From contig NZ_CAAFUZ010000070.1 of assembly GCF_900766305.1 (NCBI RefSeq), positions 1 through 32,031 on the forward strand: 32,031 nt of DNA, given 5' to 3'. The stretch's first letter is position 1; the number at the start of each line of letters is the position of its first letter. The DNA is from an uncultured Gemella sp. (GTDB lineage Bacteria > Bacillota > Bacilli > Staphylococcales > Gemellaceae). Positions 17,018 to 23,795 of this stretch are shown here, piece by piece. The translations under genes and the position numbers were made by a program. The notes under the pieces were generated by a model. The model saw nothing but the letters and a program-made list of their open reading frames with translations, did not search any database and was not told the origin of the DNA.

Positions 17018-18190
17018 ATGGAAAAATTATTAACTCCCATAAAACTAGCAAACGGTGTTCAGTTAGAAAATAGGTTCGTACTATCACCGATGACGACTAA
17101 TTCTTCTACAAAAGATGGAATTATAACAAAAGAGGATTTGGATTATGCTTTAAGACGTGCGAAGTCGGCGCCGCTACAAGTAACTGGTGCGGCTTATGTC
17201 GATGTTGATGGGCAGTTGTTCGAGTTTGGTTTCGGAGCACATGATGATAGCTGTATTCCAGGACTCACTAAGATGGCGAATGCTATGCAGGACGCTGGAG
17301 CAAAGGCTATTCTGCAACTGACTTATTCAGGTGCGGGTGCGAATTACTATGGGGTAAATCATAAAGTTTATGGTCCTAGTAAGTTGAAATTGCATCTTCC
17401 GTTTGAACATGAGGTAGAAGAGTTGTCTCATGAGATGATCGATGAGATTAAACAAAAATACAAAGATGCTACGAGAAGAGCGATACGCGCAGGTTTTGCA
17501 GGGGTAGAAATATCAACAGCACAAAAACTAATGTTACAGACGTTTTTCTCAACAGTATCGAATAAACGCCATGATGAATATGGTGTAGATTCATTAGAAA
17601 ATAGAGCTCGATTCATCCTTGAAGTGTTTGAAGAGGTATATGAAGTTATAAAAAATGAAGCACCTGAAGATTTTATTCTAGGATATAGAGCGACTCCAGA
17701 AGAAACGCGTGGTGCGATAATTGGTTATACTGTCGAAGAGTTCAATCAACTTACAGATTGGATACTAGAAAGAGTGCCGTTATCTTATATTGCGATAGCG
17801 AGTTGGGGTCAAAATATTTATCTAAATAAAGTTCGTGCTGAAGGTCCTAACGAAGGGCGTTTGATTAATGAGGTAGTTCATGAACATCTAGCAGGACGTG
17901 TTCCTTTGATGGCAACTGGTGGAATTAATAGTATAGAAAAAAGTCGTGAAGCTATTATGCATGCTGAGATGATAGGTTTATCTAGTGTCTTTGTTGCTGA
18001 ACCGGACTTTGTAGCTAAATTCCGAGAAAATCGTGAGGAAGATATTAATCTAGATGTAGGTGTGGAGGATATTGAAAGACTAGCGATACCAAAAGCTGCG
18101 TTTAAAGACATCGTGCTTATGATGGACTACGGTAAGAGTCTGCCACAACACACTAGAGATGAATTTAGAAAATTAGAAGAAAATTACTAA
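17018..18190 (+). CDS. Old yellow enzyme-like FMN oxidoreductase (paralogue 2)
   Basis: 390 residues, AGAGGTG ribosome site, 32 bases after lplA 1. It is clearly homologous along its whole length to the protein at 12343-13521: SPMTTNSS (23-30), GAAYVDVDGQ (57-66) and GGINS near 300. The active-site loop differs: the HAGR of paralogue 1 is YSGA here (103-106), and the normally H-containing helix start reads EISTAQKL (164-171). Gln100, the likely FMN-contacting residue in the ILQL block, is kept. So it probably still binds FMN, but the reaction may have changed. The last 50 residues are identical to paralogue 1. Its position between two ligases ties it to the lipoyl/SirTM system. Confidence 0.88.
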   Translation: MEKLLTPIKLANGVQLENRFVLSPMTTNSSTKDGIITKEDLDYALRRAKSAPLQVTGAAYVDVDGQLFEFGFGAHDDSCIPGLTKMANAMQDAGAKAILQLTYSGAGANYYGVNHKVYGPSKLKLHLPFEHEVEELSHEMIDEIKQKYKDATRRAIRAGFAGVEISTAQKLMLQTFFSTVSNKRHDEYGVDSLENRARFILEVFEEVYEVIKNEAPEDFILGYRATPEETRGAIIGYTVEEFNQLTDWILERVPLSYIAIASWGQNIYLNKVRAEGPNEGRLINEVVHEHLAGRVPLMATGGINSIEKSREAIMHAEMIGLSSVFVAEPDFVAKFRENREEDINLDVGVEDIERLAIPKAAFKDIVLMMDYGKSLPQHTRDEFRKLEENY

Positions 18191-18251
18191 GAATCTCTCC
18201 ATGATAGAAGAGTGAAAATAGTAACTAAAGAATGAAAAACTATTAAGGCGA

Positions 18252-18297
18252 AGCGGCTACTGTTAAGTAAGGGGAAACTTAGATAATGGTAGCTGCT
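18252..18297 (+). other. Structured element between OYE 2 and lplA 2
   Basis: AGCGGCTAC (18252-18260) pairs with GTAGCTGCT (18289-18297) with one G-U, and AAGT/ACTT pairs inside around a G-rich loop. No T-run follows, so it is not a standard terminator. It lies 31 bases before the lplA 2 start and could affect its translation or mRNA stability. Confidence 0.45.
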
Positions 18298-18328
18298 TGT
18301 GTTGTAATGTGAAAAATGAGGAGTGCTT

Positions 18329-19351
18329 ATGTATTTAATAGAGCCAATAAGAAATGGACAATATATTTACGACGGGGCAGTAGCCTTAGCAATACAAGTA
18401 CATGTTTTGAATAAATTGAATTTAGATGAGGATATTATATTTCCTTATTGTTGCAAACCGAAGGTACAGATAGGATTATTCCAAAACGCAGAAAAAGAGA
18501 TTAACCATGAGTACATGAAAACCCACGGAATTACCCTTGTTAGACGTGATACAGGAGGGGGAACGGTATTTTTAGACGAAGGTGCTGTGAATATCTGCCT
18601 TATTATGAGTGGCGATAGTAATGTCTATGGTAATTTTAAAAAGTTCTATGAACCAGCGGTAAATATCCTACATGATTTAGGTGTGAGTGAGGTTGAACAA
18701 ACAGGACGAAATGACCTTGTTGTCGATGGAAAGAAAGTTAGCGGAGCTGCGATGACTCTTGTTAATGGAAAAATTTACGGAGGATATACGCTACTTTTAG
18801 ATATTGATTATGATGCGATGGTTAATGTACTAACACCTAATCGTAAGAAAATTGAATCAAAAGGAATTGACTCGGTGAGAAGTAGGGTTACTGGTCTTAG
18901 AGAGTATTTAGATGAGGAGTATAAAGATTTATCTGTAGTAGATTTCAAAGATTTATACCTATGTCGACTATTTAATTGTGAAAGACTAGAAGACATAAAA
19001 CGTTATGAACTTACAGAAGAAGATTGGCGAGAAATCGATGAGTTACTTTCTAAAAAATATCAAAATTGGGATTGGAATTACGGAAAATCACCGCGTTATA
19101 ATTACAACAGAGATGCTCGTCTAGGAATTGGAACTGTCGAATTCAATCTGGAAGTAGAAGCGGGACGAATTACAAAAGCTAAGATTTACGGAGACTTTTT
19201 CGGAAAAGGTAATGTTGCTGATGTCGAGGAAAAACTAATCGGAGTAAGGGTAAAGGAAGAAGACTTACTAGAAGCATTAGAAAGTATAGACTTAGTACAC
19301 TATTTCGGAAAAGTAGAAGCACAAGAATTGGTAGATTTGATATTGAGTTAA
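18329..19351 (+). CDS. lplA: Lipoate-protein ligase, LplA2 type (paralogue 2)
   Basis: 340 residues from the ATG at 18329, with GAGGAG just upstream. A GTG two codons earlier overlaps the ribosome site and would break the shared MYLIEPIRNG start, so I reject it. It keeps every core motif of paralogue 1 at the same positions: LVRRDTGGGTVF (70-81), GRNDL, GKKVSGAAMT with Lys136, and the long conserved C-terminal stretch from NWDWNYGKSPRYNY onward. Differences concentrate in residues about 10-70 and 190-225. Its codon usage is ordinary A/T-ending, unlike paralogue 1, which suggests lower expression. Both copies look intact. It may serve a different carrier or acyl group; this is inference. Confidence 0.92.
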   Translation: MYLIEPIRNGQYIYDGAVALAIQVHVLNKLNLDEDIIFPYCCKPKVQIGLFQNAEKEINHEYMKTHGITLVRRDTGGGTVFLDEGAVNICLIMSGDSNVYGNFKKFYEPAVNILHDLGVSEVEQTGRNDLVVDGKKVSGAAMTLVNGKIYGGYTLLLDIDYDAMVNVLTPNRKKIESKGIDSVRSRVTGLREYLDEEYKDLSVVDFKDLYLCRLFNCERLEDIKRYELTEEDWREIDELLSKKYQNWDWNYGKSPRYNYNRDARLGIGTVEFNLEVEAGRITKAKIYGDFFGKGNVADVEEKLIGVRVKEEDLLEALESIDLVHYFGKVEAQELVDLILS

Positions 19352-19474
19352 GGTGGTAGCTAATAAAAAAGTGAAAGTGAATATAATAGACTAGGTAAAC
19401 CTTTGACATTAGAAGAATTACCGTGTTAAAAAGTAGATAAGTGAATTGGATGAGTATATTCACATATAAATACG

Positions 19475-19509
19475 AAAAGCAACTGAAGGGCAATTTCAGT
19501 TGCTTTTTT
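19475..19509. terminator. Terminator at the convergent lplA 2 / rpn junction
   Basis: Perfect 13-base arms AAAAGCAACTGAA and TTCAGTTGCTTTT with a 7-base loop and further T residues on the plus strand. The A-run on the left arm makes it usable on the minus strand as well, so it probably ends both transcripts. Confidence 0.85.
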
Positions 19510-19559
19510 AGTAGAATAATTAAAGTGAACTACGTATGTTGTATCTAAATAAGAGATTT

Positions 19560-19805
19560 CTATAAGTAGTGTTCGAATTCCTGCTCACTTAGATTTAATT
19601 TTTGTGCCCCTAACTCTTTTGAGATTATACCTTCTTTTACTAAGTTCACTATTGTTGTTATTTTTCCTTGTTCAATCCCTTGTTCAATCCCTTGTTCAAT
19701 CCCTTGTTCAATCCCTTGAGCAAGACCTTTAGCTTGCGCTTCCTCTTGAGCATAAATCAAAGAAGCCCAGTAGTGATCTTGTTGTCTTGTTACTTCATCA
19801 TACAT
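19560..19805 (-). CDS. Candidate intragenic small Rpn product (RpnS-like antitoxin)
   Basis: In-frame ATG at 19805 (Met228 of the nuclease), giving 81 residues: MYDEVTRQQDHYWASLIYAQ, then the GIEQ repeats and the C-terminal helix. It is preceded on the minus strand by AAGGAGG (19814-19820) with an 8-base spacing, a better ribosome site than that of the full gene. Published work on Rpn proteins describes such internally translated C-terminal fragments that block the toxic full-length nuclease. Translation here is predicted, not shown. Confidence 0.6.
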   Translation of the reverse strand: MYDEVTRQQDHYWASLIYAQEEAQAKGLAQGIEQGIEQGIEQGIEQGKITTIVNLVKEGIISKELGAQKLNLSEQEFEHYL

Positions 19806-20486
19806 AAGTTTTTCCTCCTTACTCCAGTTTCTAAGATTTAATAAATTATCGGCTTGGATAAGAATATCATCGGGTTCATTTGTATACTGTTTATTCCCGA
19901 AAAATTCTAACCATCTAATTTTCTTATAATCATTTTTCAAGTTTTCTTTGTATTTTTTTAGTTCTAAAAATACTATTTTTAACAATGGCATTTCTTTAAT
20001 ATCATTATCTACATACATTTTCAACTCAGTATTTCTAGTTTCTTCTTTGATTAAAAAAGTACTAATAGCCTCATCGCCATCAAAATAATTTTGATCGACA
20101 ATAGCTGCCACATAAACAGGTGGTAGCTTCTTATAAATAGCTAGTTTCTCATTCTCTTTTTGCTTTAGTCTTTCTAAATTGTCATTTACCTGCTTACATA
20201 AATAAGCCCAAACACGATTAATGAAAAATACCTGTTTAGCTAGTTGAACTTCGATAATTACCTGTGCGTGATTGTCCAGTTCTACAAGAATATCAACTGC
20301 TATATTGAAATCAGAGTCTACATTACTATTTGCCGTAAAGATTTGATTTCCTTCAATAAGTTTCGCACTTTTTGCGGGTAAATCAAAAATGTCTTTTACA
20401 AATTGTAAAGCTACTTCCTCATTACGAAATACCTTTTTAACAACTAAATCATAAATAGGTTTTATATTTTTATGTCGCTCTCCCAT
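19560..20486 (-). CDS. Rpn-family PD-(D/E)XK nuclease (recombination-promoting nuclease / putative transposase)
   Basis: 308 residues. The N-terminal PDDEXK_2-type nuclease domain has the catalytic pattern Asp65 in AVDILVEL followed by the ExQ form of the motif at Glu79-Gln81 (IIEVQLAKQ). The helical middle region (about 90-225) is followed by a linker of GIEQ tandem repeats (258-273) and a short C-terminal helical domain. Rpn proteins are DNA endonucleases; several act in phage defence and are restrained by a small protein translated from inside their own gene. An internal start with an excellent ribosome site is present here (see 19560-19805). GGGAGG precedes the main ATG. It sits on the opposite strand between lplA 2 and GcvH-L, as if inserted into the lipoyl locus. 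Confidence 0.88.
   Translation of the reverse strand: MGERHKNIKPIYDLVVKKVFRNEEVALQFVKDIFDLPAKSAKLIEGNQIFTANSNVDSDFNIAVDILVELDNHAQVIIEVQLAKQVFFINRVWAYLCKQVNDNLERLKQKENEKLAIYKKLPPVYVAAIVDQNYFDGDEAISTFLIKEETRNTELKMYVDNDIKEMPLLKIVFLELKKYKENLKNDYKKIRWLEFFGNKQYTNEPDDILIQADNLLNLRNWSKEEKLMYDEVTRQQDHYWASLIYAQEEAQAKGLAQGIEQGIEQGIEQGIEQGKITTIVNLVKEGIISKELGAQKLNLSEQEFEHYL
19671..19718 (-). repeat. Four perfect 12-bp tandem repeats (GIEQ codons)
   Basis: TTCAATCCCTTG occurs four times without a mismatch (19671, 19683, 19695, 19707). Each unit adds four residues, so slippage changes linker length without breaking the frame. It is a likely site of strain variation. Confidence 0.95.
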
Positions 20487-20582
20487 TTTAATACGCCTCC
20501 CTTGCGCTGTTACTTAAAGTATATCACATATGTACCGTTAATGCGAATGTTAAAGGGTAGGGGATGTAGAGTATATTGTTAG

Positions 20583-20643
20583 TTGATTTTTAAAAAAACT
20601 AGAGTCAATTTACAGTTTAGTTCTAATTGAAATTAAAAATCAA
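20583..20643. other. Inverted repeat between rpn and GcvH-L genes
   Basis: Perfect 11-base arms TTGATTTTTAA (20583-20593) and TTAAAAATCAA (20633-20643), 39 bases apart, just upstream of the GcvH-L promoter. It may be an operator or a mobile-element trace; nothing decides between them. Confidence 0.4.
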
Positions 20644-20666
20644 TTTCTGTAGAATTAAAGTTTTTG

Positions 20667-20695
20667 TTGATTTTTTTTTATTTAGAATGTATAAT
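20667..20695 (+). promoter_or_regulatory. Predicted promoter of GcvH-L gene
   Basis: TTGATT (20667-20672), a T-rich 17-base spacer and TATAAT (20690-20695). It gives GcvH-L its own transcript, independent of the LLM-SirTM-lplA operon, with a leader of about 80 bases. Confidence 0.65.
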
Positions 20696-20780
20696 ATACC
20701 TTTGAGTAAAAAAATCAGTGCTGAATTATAGCGCCGATTCTCAAGAAAACTTATAAAAAAGAAAGAAAGAAGGTTGTAAA

Positions 20781-21116
20781 ATGAAAAAATTAGCAAAAGC
20801 TTTATGGATTGAAAAGAACGAAGGAGTTTACATTGTTGGACCAACAGCTGAATTACAAGATGACGTTGGTACTGTAGGATTCGTAGAATTTTCAAAAAAT
20901 GAAAAATTAGCAAAAGATGATGTTATCTTACGTTTAGAAGCATCAAAAACTGTATTAGACGTTAACGCACCATTAGCTGGTGATGTAGTAGAATACAACA
21001 AAAAAGCTGAAGAAGAGCCAACTGTATTAAACTCAGCTGATCCAAAAGAATCTTGGATCGTTAAATTAACAAACGTTGATGAAGCTGAATTTAACAAATT
21101 ACCAGACTACAAATAA
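20781..21116 (+). CDS. GcvH-like lipoyl carrier protein (GcvH-L)
   Basis: 111 residues. Lipoyl domain of glycine cleavage H protein type but shortened (true GcvH is about 125-130). The modified lysine is Lys56 in LEASKTVLDVNAPLAGDV. The block GTVGFVEFSKNEKLAKDD precedes it, and the domain ends with WIVKL. No other glycine cleavage genes are present, and the shortened form together with SirTM and LplA2 neighbours marks it as GcvH-L, the substrate that is lipoylated and then ADP-ribosylated in related systems. Codons favour AAC, GAC and TTC, suggesting high expression. AGAAGG precedes the ATG. A terminator follows, so it is monocistronic. Confidence 0.92.
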   Translation: MKKLAKALWIEKNEGVYIVGPTAELQDDVGTVGFVEFSKNEKLAKDDVILRLEASKTVLDVNAPLAGDVVEYNKKAEEEPTVLNSADPKESWIVKLTNVDEAEFNKLPDYK

Positions 21117-21136
21117 TAACATTTGTTATTTAATAG

Positions 21137-21175
21137 ATTCGGTGTATAAGAATTTTCTTATATGCCGAATTTTTT
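21137..21175 (+). terminator. Terminator of GcvH-L gene
   Basis: ATTCGG pairs with CCGAAT and, after a two-base mismatch, TATAAGAA pairs with TTCTTATA; the stem is followed by a T-run. It begins 20 bases past the stop. Confidence 0.85.
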
Positions 21176-21277
21176 ATGTTGAAAACTTTTAATACGGATA
21201 AAATTCCACTAGAAAATAACCATATTTAATATTAAGATAAAATTCAAAAGAAGATAGCTAAATTACTTAGTCGATGC

Positions 21278-21306
21278 TTGAAAAAATAAGCTAAATATAG
21301 TAATAT
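21278..21306 (+). promoter_or_regulatory. Possible yebC promoter
   Basis: TTGAAA (21278-21283), a 17-base spacer and TAATAT (21301-21306). The boxes are imperfect in an A/T-rich background, so the call is tentative. A terminator directly upstream means yebC needs its own promoter. Confidence 0.4.
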
Positions 21307-21399
21307 AGAGTGGTATGTAATAACTTTCTAGCCATTTTTTGGTGAGAAAAATTACTATTATGGAAAATATTTATATAAAGAAAGAGAGATTAAAAGACT

Positions 21400-22119
21400 A
21401 TGGGTCGTAAATGGAATAATATTAAAGAAAAAAAAGCGGCAAAAGACGCTAACACTAGTAAGATTTATGCTAAATTTGGACGTGAAATCTACCAAGCAGC
21501 GAAAACTGGAGAACCAGATCCAGAAAGTAACAGAAATCTAAAAGTAGTTTTAGAAAGAGCGAAAACTTACCGTGTTCCTAAAAATATTATTGACCGTGCT
21601 ATTGAAAAAGCAAAAGGTGGAAGTGAAGAAAACTACGATGAATTACGTTATGAAGGTTTCGGTGTAAGTGGAACAATGGTAATCATCGATACTCTTACAA
21701 ACAACGTAAACCGTACAGCTGCTGAAGTACGTACAGCATTAGGTAAAAACGGAGGTAACTTAGGTGTTACTGGTTCTGTTAACTACATGTTCGACAACAC
21801 TGCGGTAATCGGTGTTGAAGGTAAAAGTGCCGATGAATTATTAGAAATCCTTATGGAAGCTGATATCGATGCTCGTGATATTATCGAAGAAGATGAATTA
21901 ACATTAGTATACGGTGAACCAGAAAACTTCCACGAAATTCAAGAAGCTCTAAAAGCTGCTGGAATCGAAGAGTTTGAAGTTGCTGAGATTTCAATGATTC
22001 CTCAAAACGAAGTAACATTAAGTGAAGAAGACAAAGCTAAATTCGAAAGAATGTTAGAAATGCTTGATGACTGTGAAGATGTTCAACAAGTATACCACAA
22101 CGTTGATTTAGAAGCTTAG
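21400..22119 (+). CDS. yebC: YebC/PmpR-family protein (transcription/translation factor)
   Basis: 239 residues, as in the YeeI/YebC proteins of Firmicutes. The start [17 protein letters not shown] and the block [31 protein letters not shown] (about 43-75) identify it. [16 protein letters not shown] residues ([10 protein letters not shown], about 125-134) and the acidic C-terminal domain complete the fold. The family has been described both as transcription regulators and, in more recent work, as ribosome-associated factors that relieve stalling at proline runs; the sequence cannot tell which applies here. Codon use suggests good expression. The RDD gene starts 7 bases after its stop, so the two are co-transcribed. 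Confidence 0.95.
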   Translation: MGRKWNNIKEKKAAKDANTSKIYAKFGREIYQAAKTGEPDPESNRNLKVVLERAKTYRVPKNIIDRAIEKAKGGSEENYDELRYEGFGVSGTMVIIDTLTNNVNRTAAEVRTALGKNGGNLGVTGSVNYMFDNTAVIGVEGKSADELLEILMEADIDARDIIEEDELTLVYGEPENFHEIQEALKAAGIEEFEVAEISMIPQNEVTLSEEDKAKFERMLEMLDDCEDVQQVYHNVDLEA

Positions 22120-22126
22120 GTGAATC

Positions 22127-22720
22127 ATGGTAAAAAAGATTAAAAAAAATAGCTCATATAGCTATAATGACAGAAATATAAAGCCAACATTAAGTGATAT
22201 TTCAGGTCCAATAGAAGAACCAATATTAGATATAAACGGAGAATCAGCGTCAATCGTTAAACGTTTCTTTGCATATCTAATTGACTTAGCTATTTACTTG
22301 CCGATAGCTTTTGTATTCCAGTATACTACTGCGAATTTACGAGCTCAAGGTGGAGCGGAAAATGAAAGAAACGCGTTATATATGACGATTTCAATAGTTA
22401 TTTTTGCGGTTCTTTTATACGGATACTTACCACAAAGATGGAAGGGTCAAACAATCGGGAAAAAACTTCTTAAAATAAGATTAGTTCCTACTGACAACAA
22501 GAAAATTGAATTTTCTAGATACTTAATCAGAGAATTCTTAATTAAAGTTACAGTAGGTTGGGCTGCGGTACCAGTTTCAGCGCTATTCTGGCTGTATGAA
22601 ACATATATACTAAAACGTAAAGATTCAATAATGCTGTATGACAGACTGTTGAATGTACGAGTAGTTGCAGCAACAGAGCAACCAAAAGAAGAAAAAACAC
22701 AAGAAGATAAAGAAAAATAA
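22127..22720 (+). CDS. RDD family membrane protein
   Basis: 197 residues. The RDD domain shows its typical blocks: SIVKRFFAYLIDLAIYLPIAF (first membrane helix, about residues 42-62), the RWKGQTIGKKLLKIRLV motif (about 104-120) and SRYLIREFLIK (about 130-140), with three hydrophobic segments in all. The C-terminus is a charged KEEKTQEDKEK tail. Some RDD proteins act in Na+/H+ exchange or stress tolerance, but the function here is unknown. AGGTGA overlaps the end of yebC and serves as ribosome site. Confidence 0.88.
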   Translation: MVKKIKKNSSYSYNDRNIKPTLSDISGPIEEPILDINGESASIVKRFFAYLIDLAIYLPIAFVFQYTTANLRAQGGAENERNALYMTISIVIFAVLLYGYLPQRWKGQTIGKKLLKIRLVPTDNKKIEFSRYLIREFLIKVTVGWAAVPVSALFWLYETYILKRKDSIMLYDRLLNVRVVAATEQPKEEKTQEDKEK

Positions 22721-22727
22721 TAATGAG

Positions 22728-22775
22728 AACTAGTTACTCCAGGTTTGCATAAACCTAGATGTAGCTAGTTTTTTT
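22728..22775 (+). terminator. Terminator of yebC-RDD operon
   Basis: Two-part stem: AACTAGTTAC with GTAGCTAGTT (one G-U), and inside it AGGTTT with AAACCT around GCAT, followed by a T-run. It starts 8 bases after the stop. Confidence 0.85.
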
Positions 22776-22845
22776 ATTTTTATGTTAGAATTAACGTTCG
22801 TTTTCATGTTTTTTTATGTTTTCAGTTTTATATTTTCAAAAAAAG

Positions 22846-22854
22846 TGTTAAAAT
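22846..22854 (+). promoter_or_regulatory. Possible extended -10 promoter of the DeoR-family gene
   Basis: TGTTAAAAT gives a TG-extended -10 box with no good -35, about 37 bases before the start codon. The identical GTGTTAAAAT occurs on the minus strand at the nagA promoter (3450-3459). Confidence 0.4.
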
Positions 22855-22891
22855 ATAGATGTTAAATTTATAAGTTGAGAGTGGAGAAAAG

Positions 22892-23641
22892 ATGTTAAAA
22901 ATAGACAGACATAGTTATATACTAGACGAGTTGAAAACTAAACATTTAGTACGAGTAAGTAAACTTGCTCATGATATGAAAGTGACAGAAATGACAATAC
23001 GCCGTGATCTACAAGAATTAGAAGATTATGGGCATCTTACTAGAATTCACGGTGGAGCAAAATTAAAACCAAAAAACTTTTATCAAGAAGATAATTATAA
23101 TAAAAAGATTTCTGTAAATGTTGAAGAGAAAAAACAAATAGCAAGAAAAGTAGCAGAGCTAATTAAAGATAATGAGACTATTTTTATCGGTCCTGGAAGT
23201 ACAACGAGTTACTTATCAGAATTTTTACAAGATAAAAATCTTAATATAGTAACCAATTCATTAACGGTATTTGAACAGTTCAAAGATAACCCTTCTTGTG
23301 ATCTTATCTTCATAGGGGGAAGATATCGTCAAAAAACAAAAGGATTTATAGGGTATTTCACGCAAGATGCACTTAGTAAAATAAGTGTTAATAAGGCGTT
23401 TGTGGGAGTAAATGGTATAGATTTAGAAAAAGTGACTATCTCAGATGAAGAAGAAGGACGTTGTAACGAGACTATTCTTAATAATGCTACAGAACGTTAT
23501 GTGCTAGCAGATCATAGTAAGTTTTCAACACATGCATTTTACACATTTTTCCAACTCAAAGATCTAACAGCTATCATCAGTGATGATGTTCTTGATGAAA
23601 ATATTAAAGATCAATACAGAAAAGAAGTAGAAATAATATAA
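22892..23641 (+). CDS. DeoR/GlpR-family transcriptional regulator
   Basis: 249 residues, the normal length. The N-terminal winged helix-turn-helix has the DeoR pattern: RHSYILDEL, then VSKLAHDMKVTEMTIRRDLQ (about 24-43) and the LTRIHGGAKL wing (about 49-58). The C-terminal DeoRC sugar-phosphate sensor has IFIGPGSTTSYLSEF (about 97-111), VTNSL and the closing LADHSKF. The family represses sugar-phosphate pathways and is released by a phosphorylated sugar. No sugar operon is next to it here, so its targets are uncertain; autoregulation and control of the nag genes are possible. GTGGAG precedes the ATG. Confidence 0.9.
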   Translation: MLKIDRHSYILDELKTKHLVRVSKLAHDMKVTEMTIRRDLQELEDYGHLTRIHGGAKLKPKNFYQEDNYNKKISVNVEEKKQIARKVAELIKDNETIFIGPGSTTSYLSEFLQDKNLNIVTNSLTVFEQFKDNPSCDLIFIGGRYRQKTKGFIGYFTQDALSKISVNKAFVGVNGIDLEKVTISDEEEGRCNETILNNATERYVLADHSKFSTHAFYTFFQLKDLTAIISDDVLDENIKDQYRKEVEII

Positions 23642-23648
23642 AAACAGT

Positions 23649-23682
23649 AATTCAGGACTTGAAAATTAGTCCTGAATTTTTT
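23649..23682 (+). terminator. Terminator of DeoR-family gene
   Basis: Perfect 11-base arms AATTCAGGACT and AGTCCTGAATT with an 8-base loop and a T-run, 8 bases after the stop. Confidence 0.88.
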
Positions 23683-23747
23683 ATGAGTCTTGAGGTTATG
23701 TAGTTTACGTAATTTCGCCGTTCGAAGAGACACTATTTGAAATATTA

Positions 23748-23785
23748 AAAAACCTAGACTTAGAATTTTCTAAATCTAGGTTTTT
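23748..23785 (-). terminator. Terminator of the M26 protease gene
   Basis: Perfect 11-base arms AAAAACCTAGA (23748-23758) and TCTAGGTTTTT (23775-23785). On the minus strand the stem ends in a T-run. It lies 11 bases beyond the stop at 23796. Confidence 0.85.
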
Positions 23786-23795
23786 GTTATTCAAA

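Noticed and set aside
18323..18328. GTG start two codons before lplA 2
   Set aside because: It overlaps the GAGGAG site used by the ATG at 18329, and the paralogue starts at the equivalent ATG.
19671..19718. Short regular repeats considered as a CRISPR array
   Set aside because: The units are directly adjacent 12-mers without spacers and encode GIEQ in frame.
20623..20913. Minus-strand 96-codon frame overlapping GcvH-L
   Set aside because: It crosses the GcvH-L promoter and coding region, is Leu/Ile/Phe-rich from A/T-rich DNA, and lacks a ribosome site.
12343..21116. A macrodomain gene expected with SirTM
   Set aside because: Every substantial frame here is accounted for by other families, and none shows macrodomain features.
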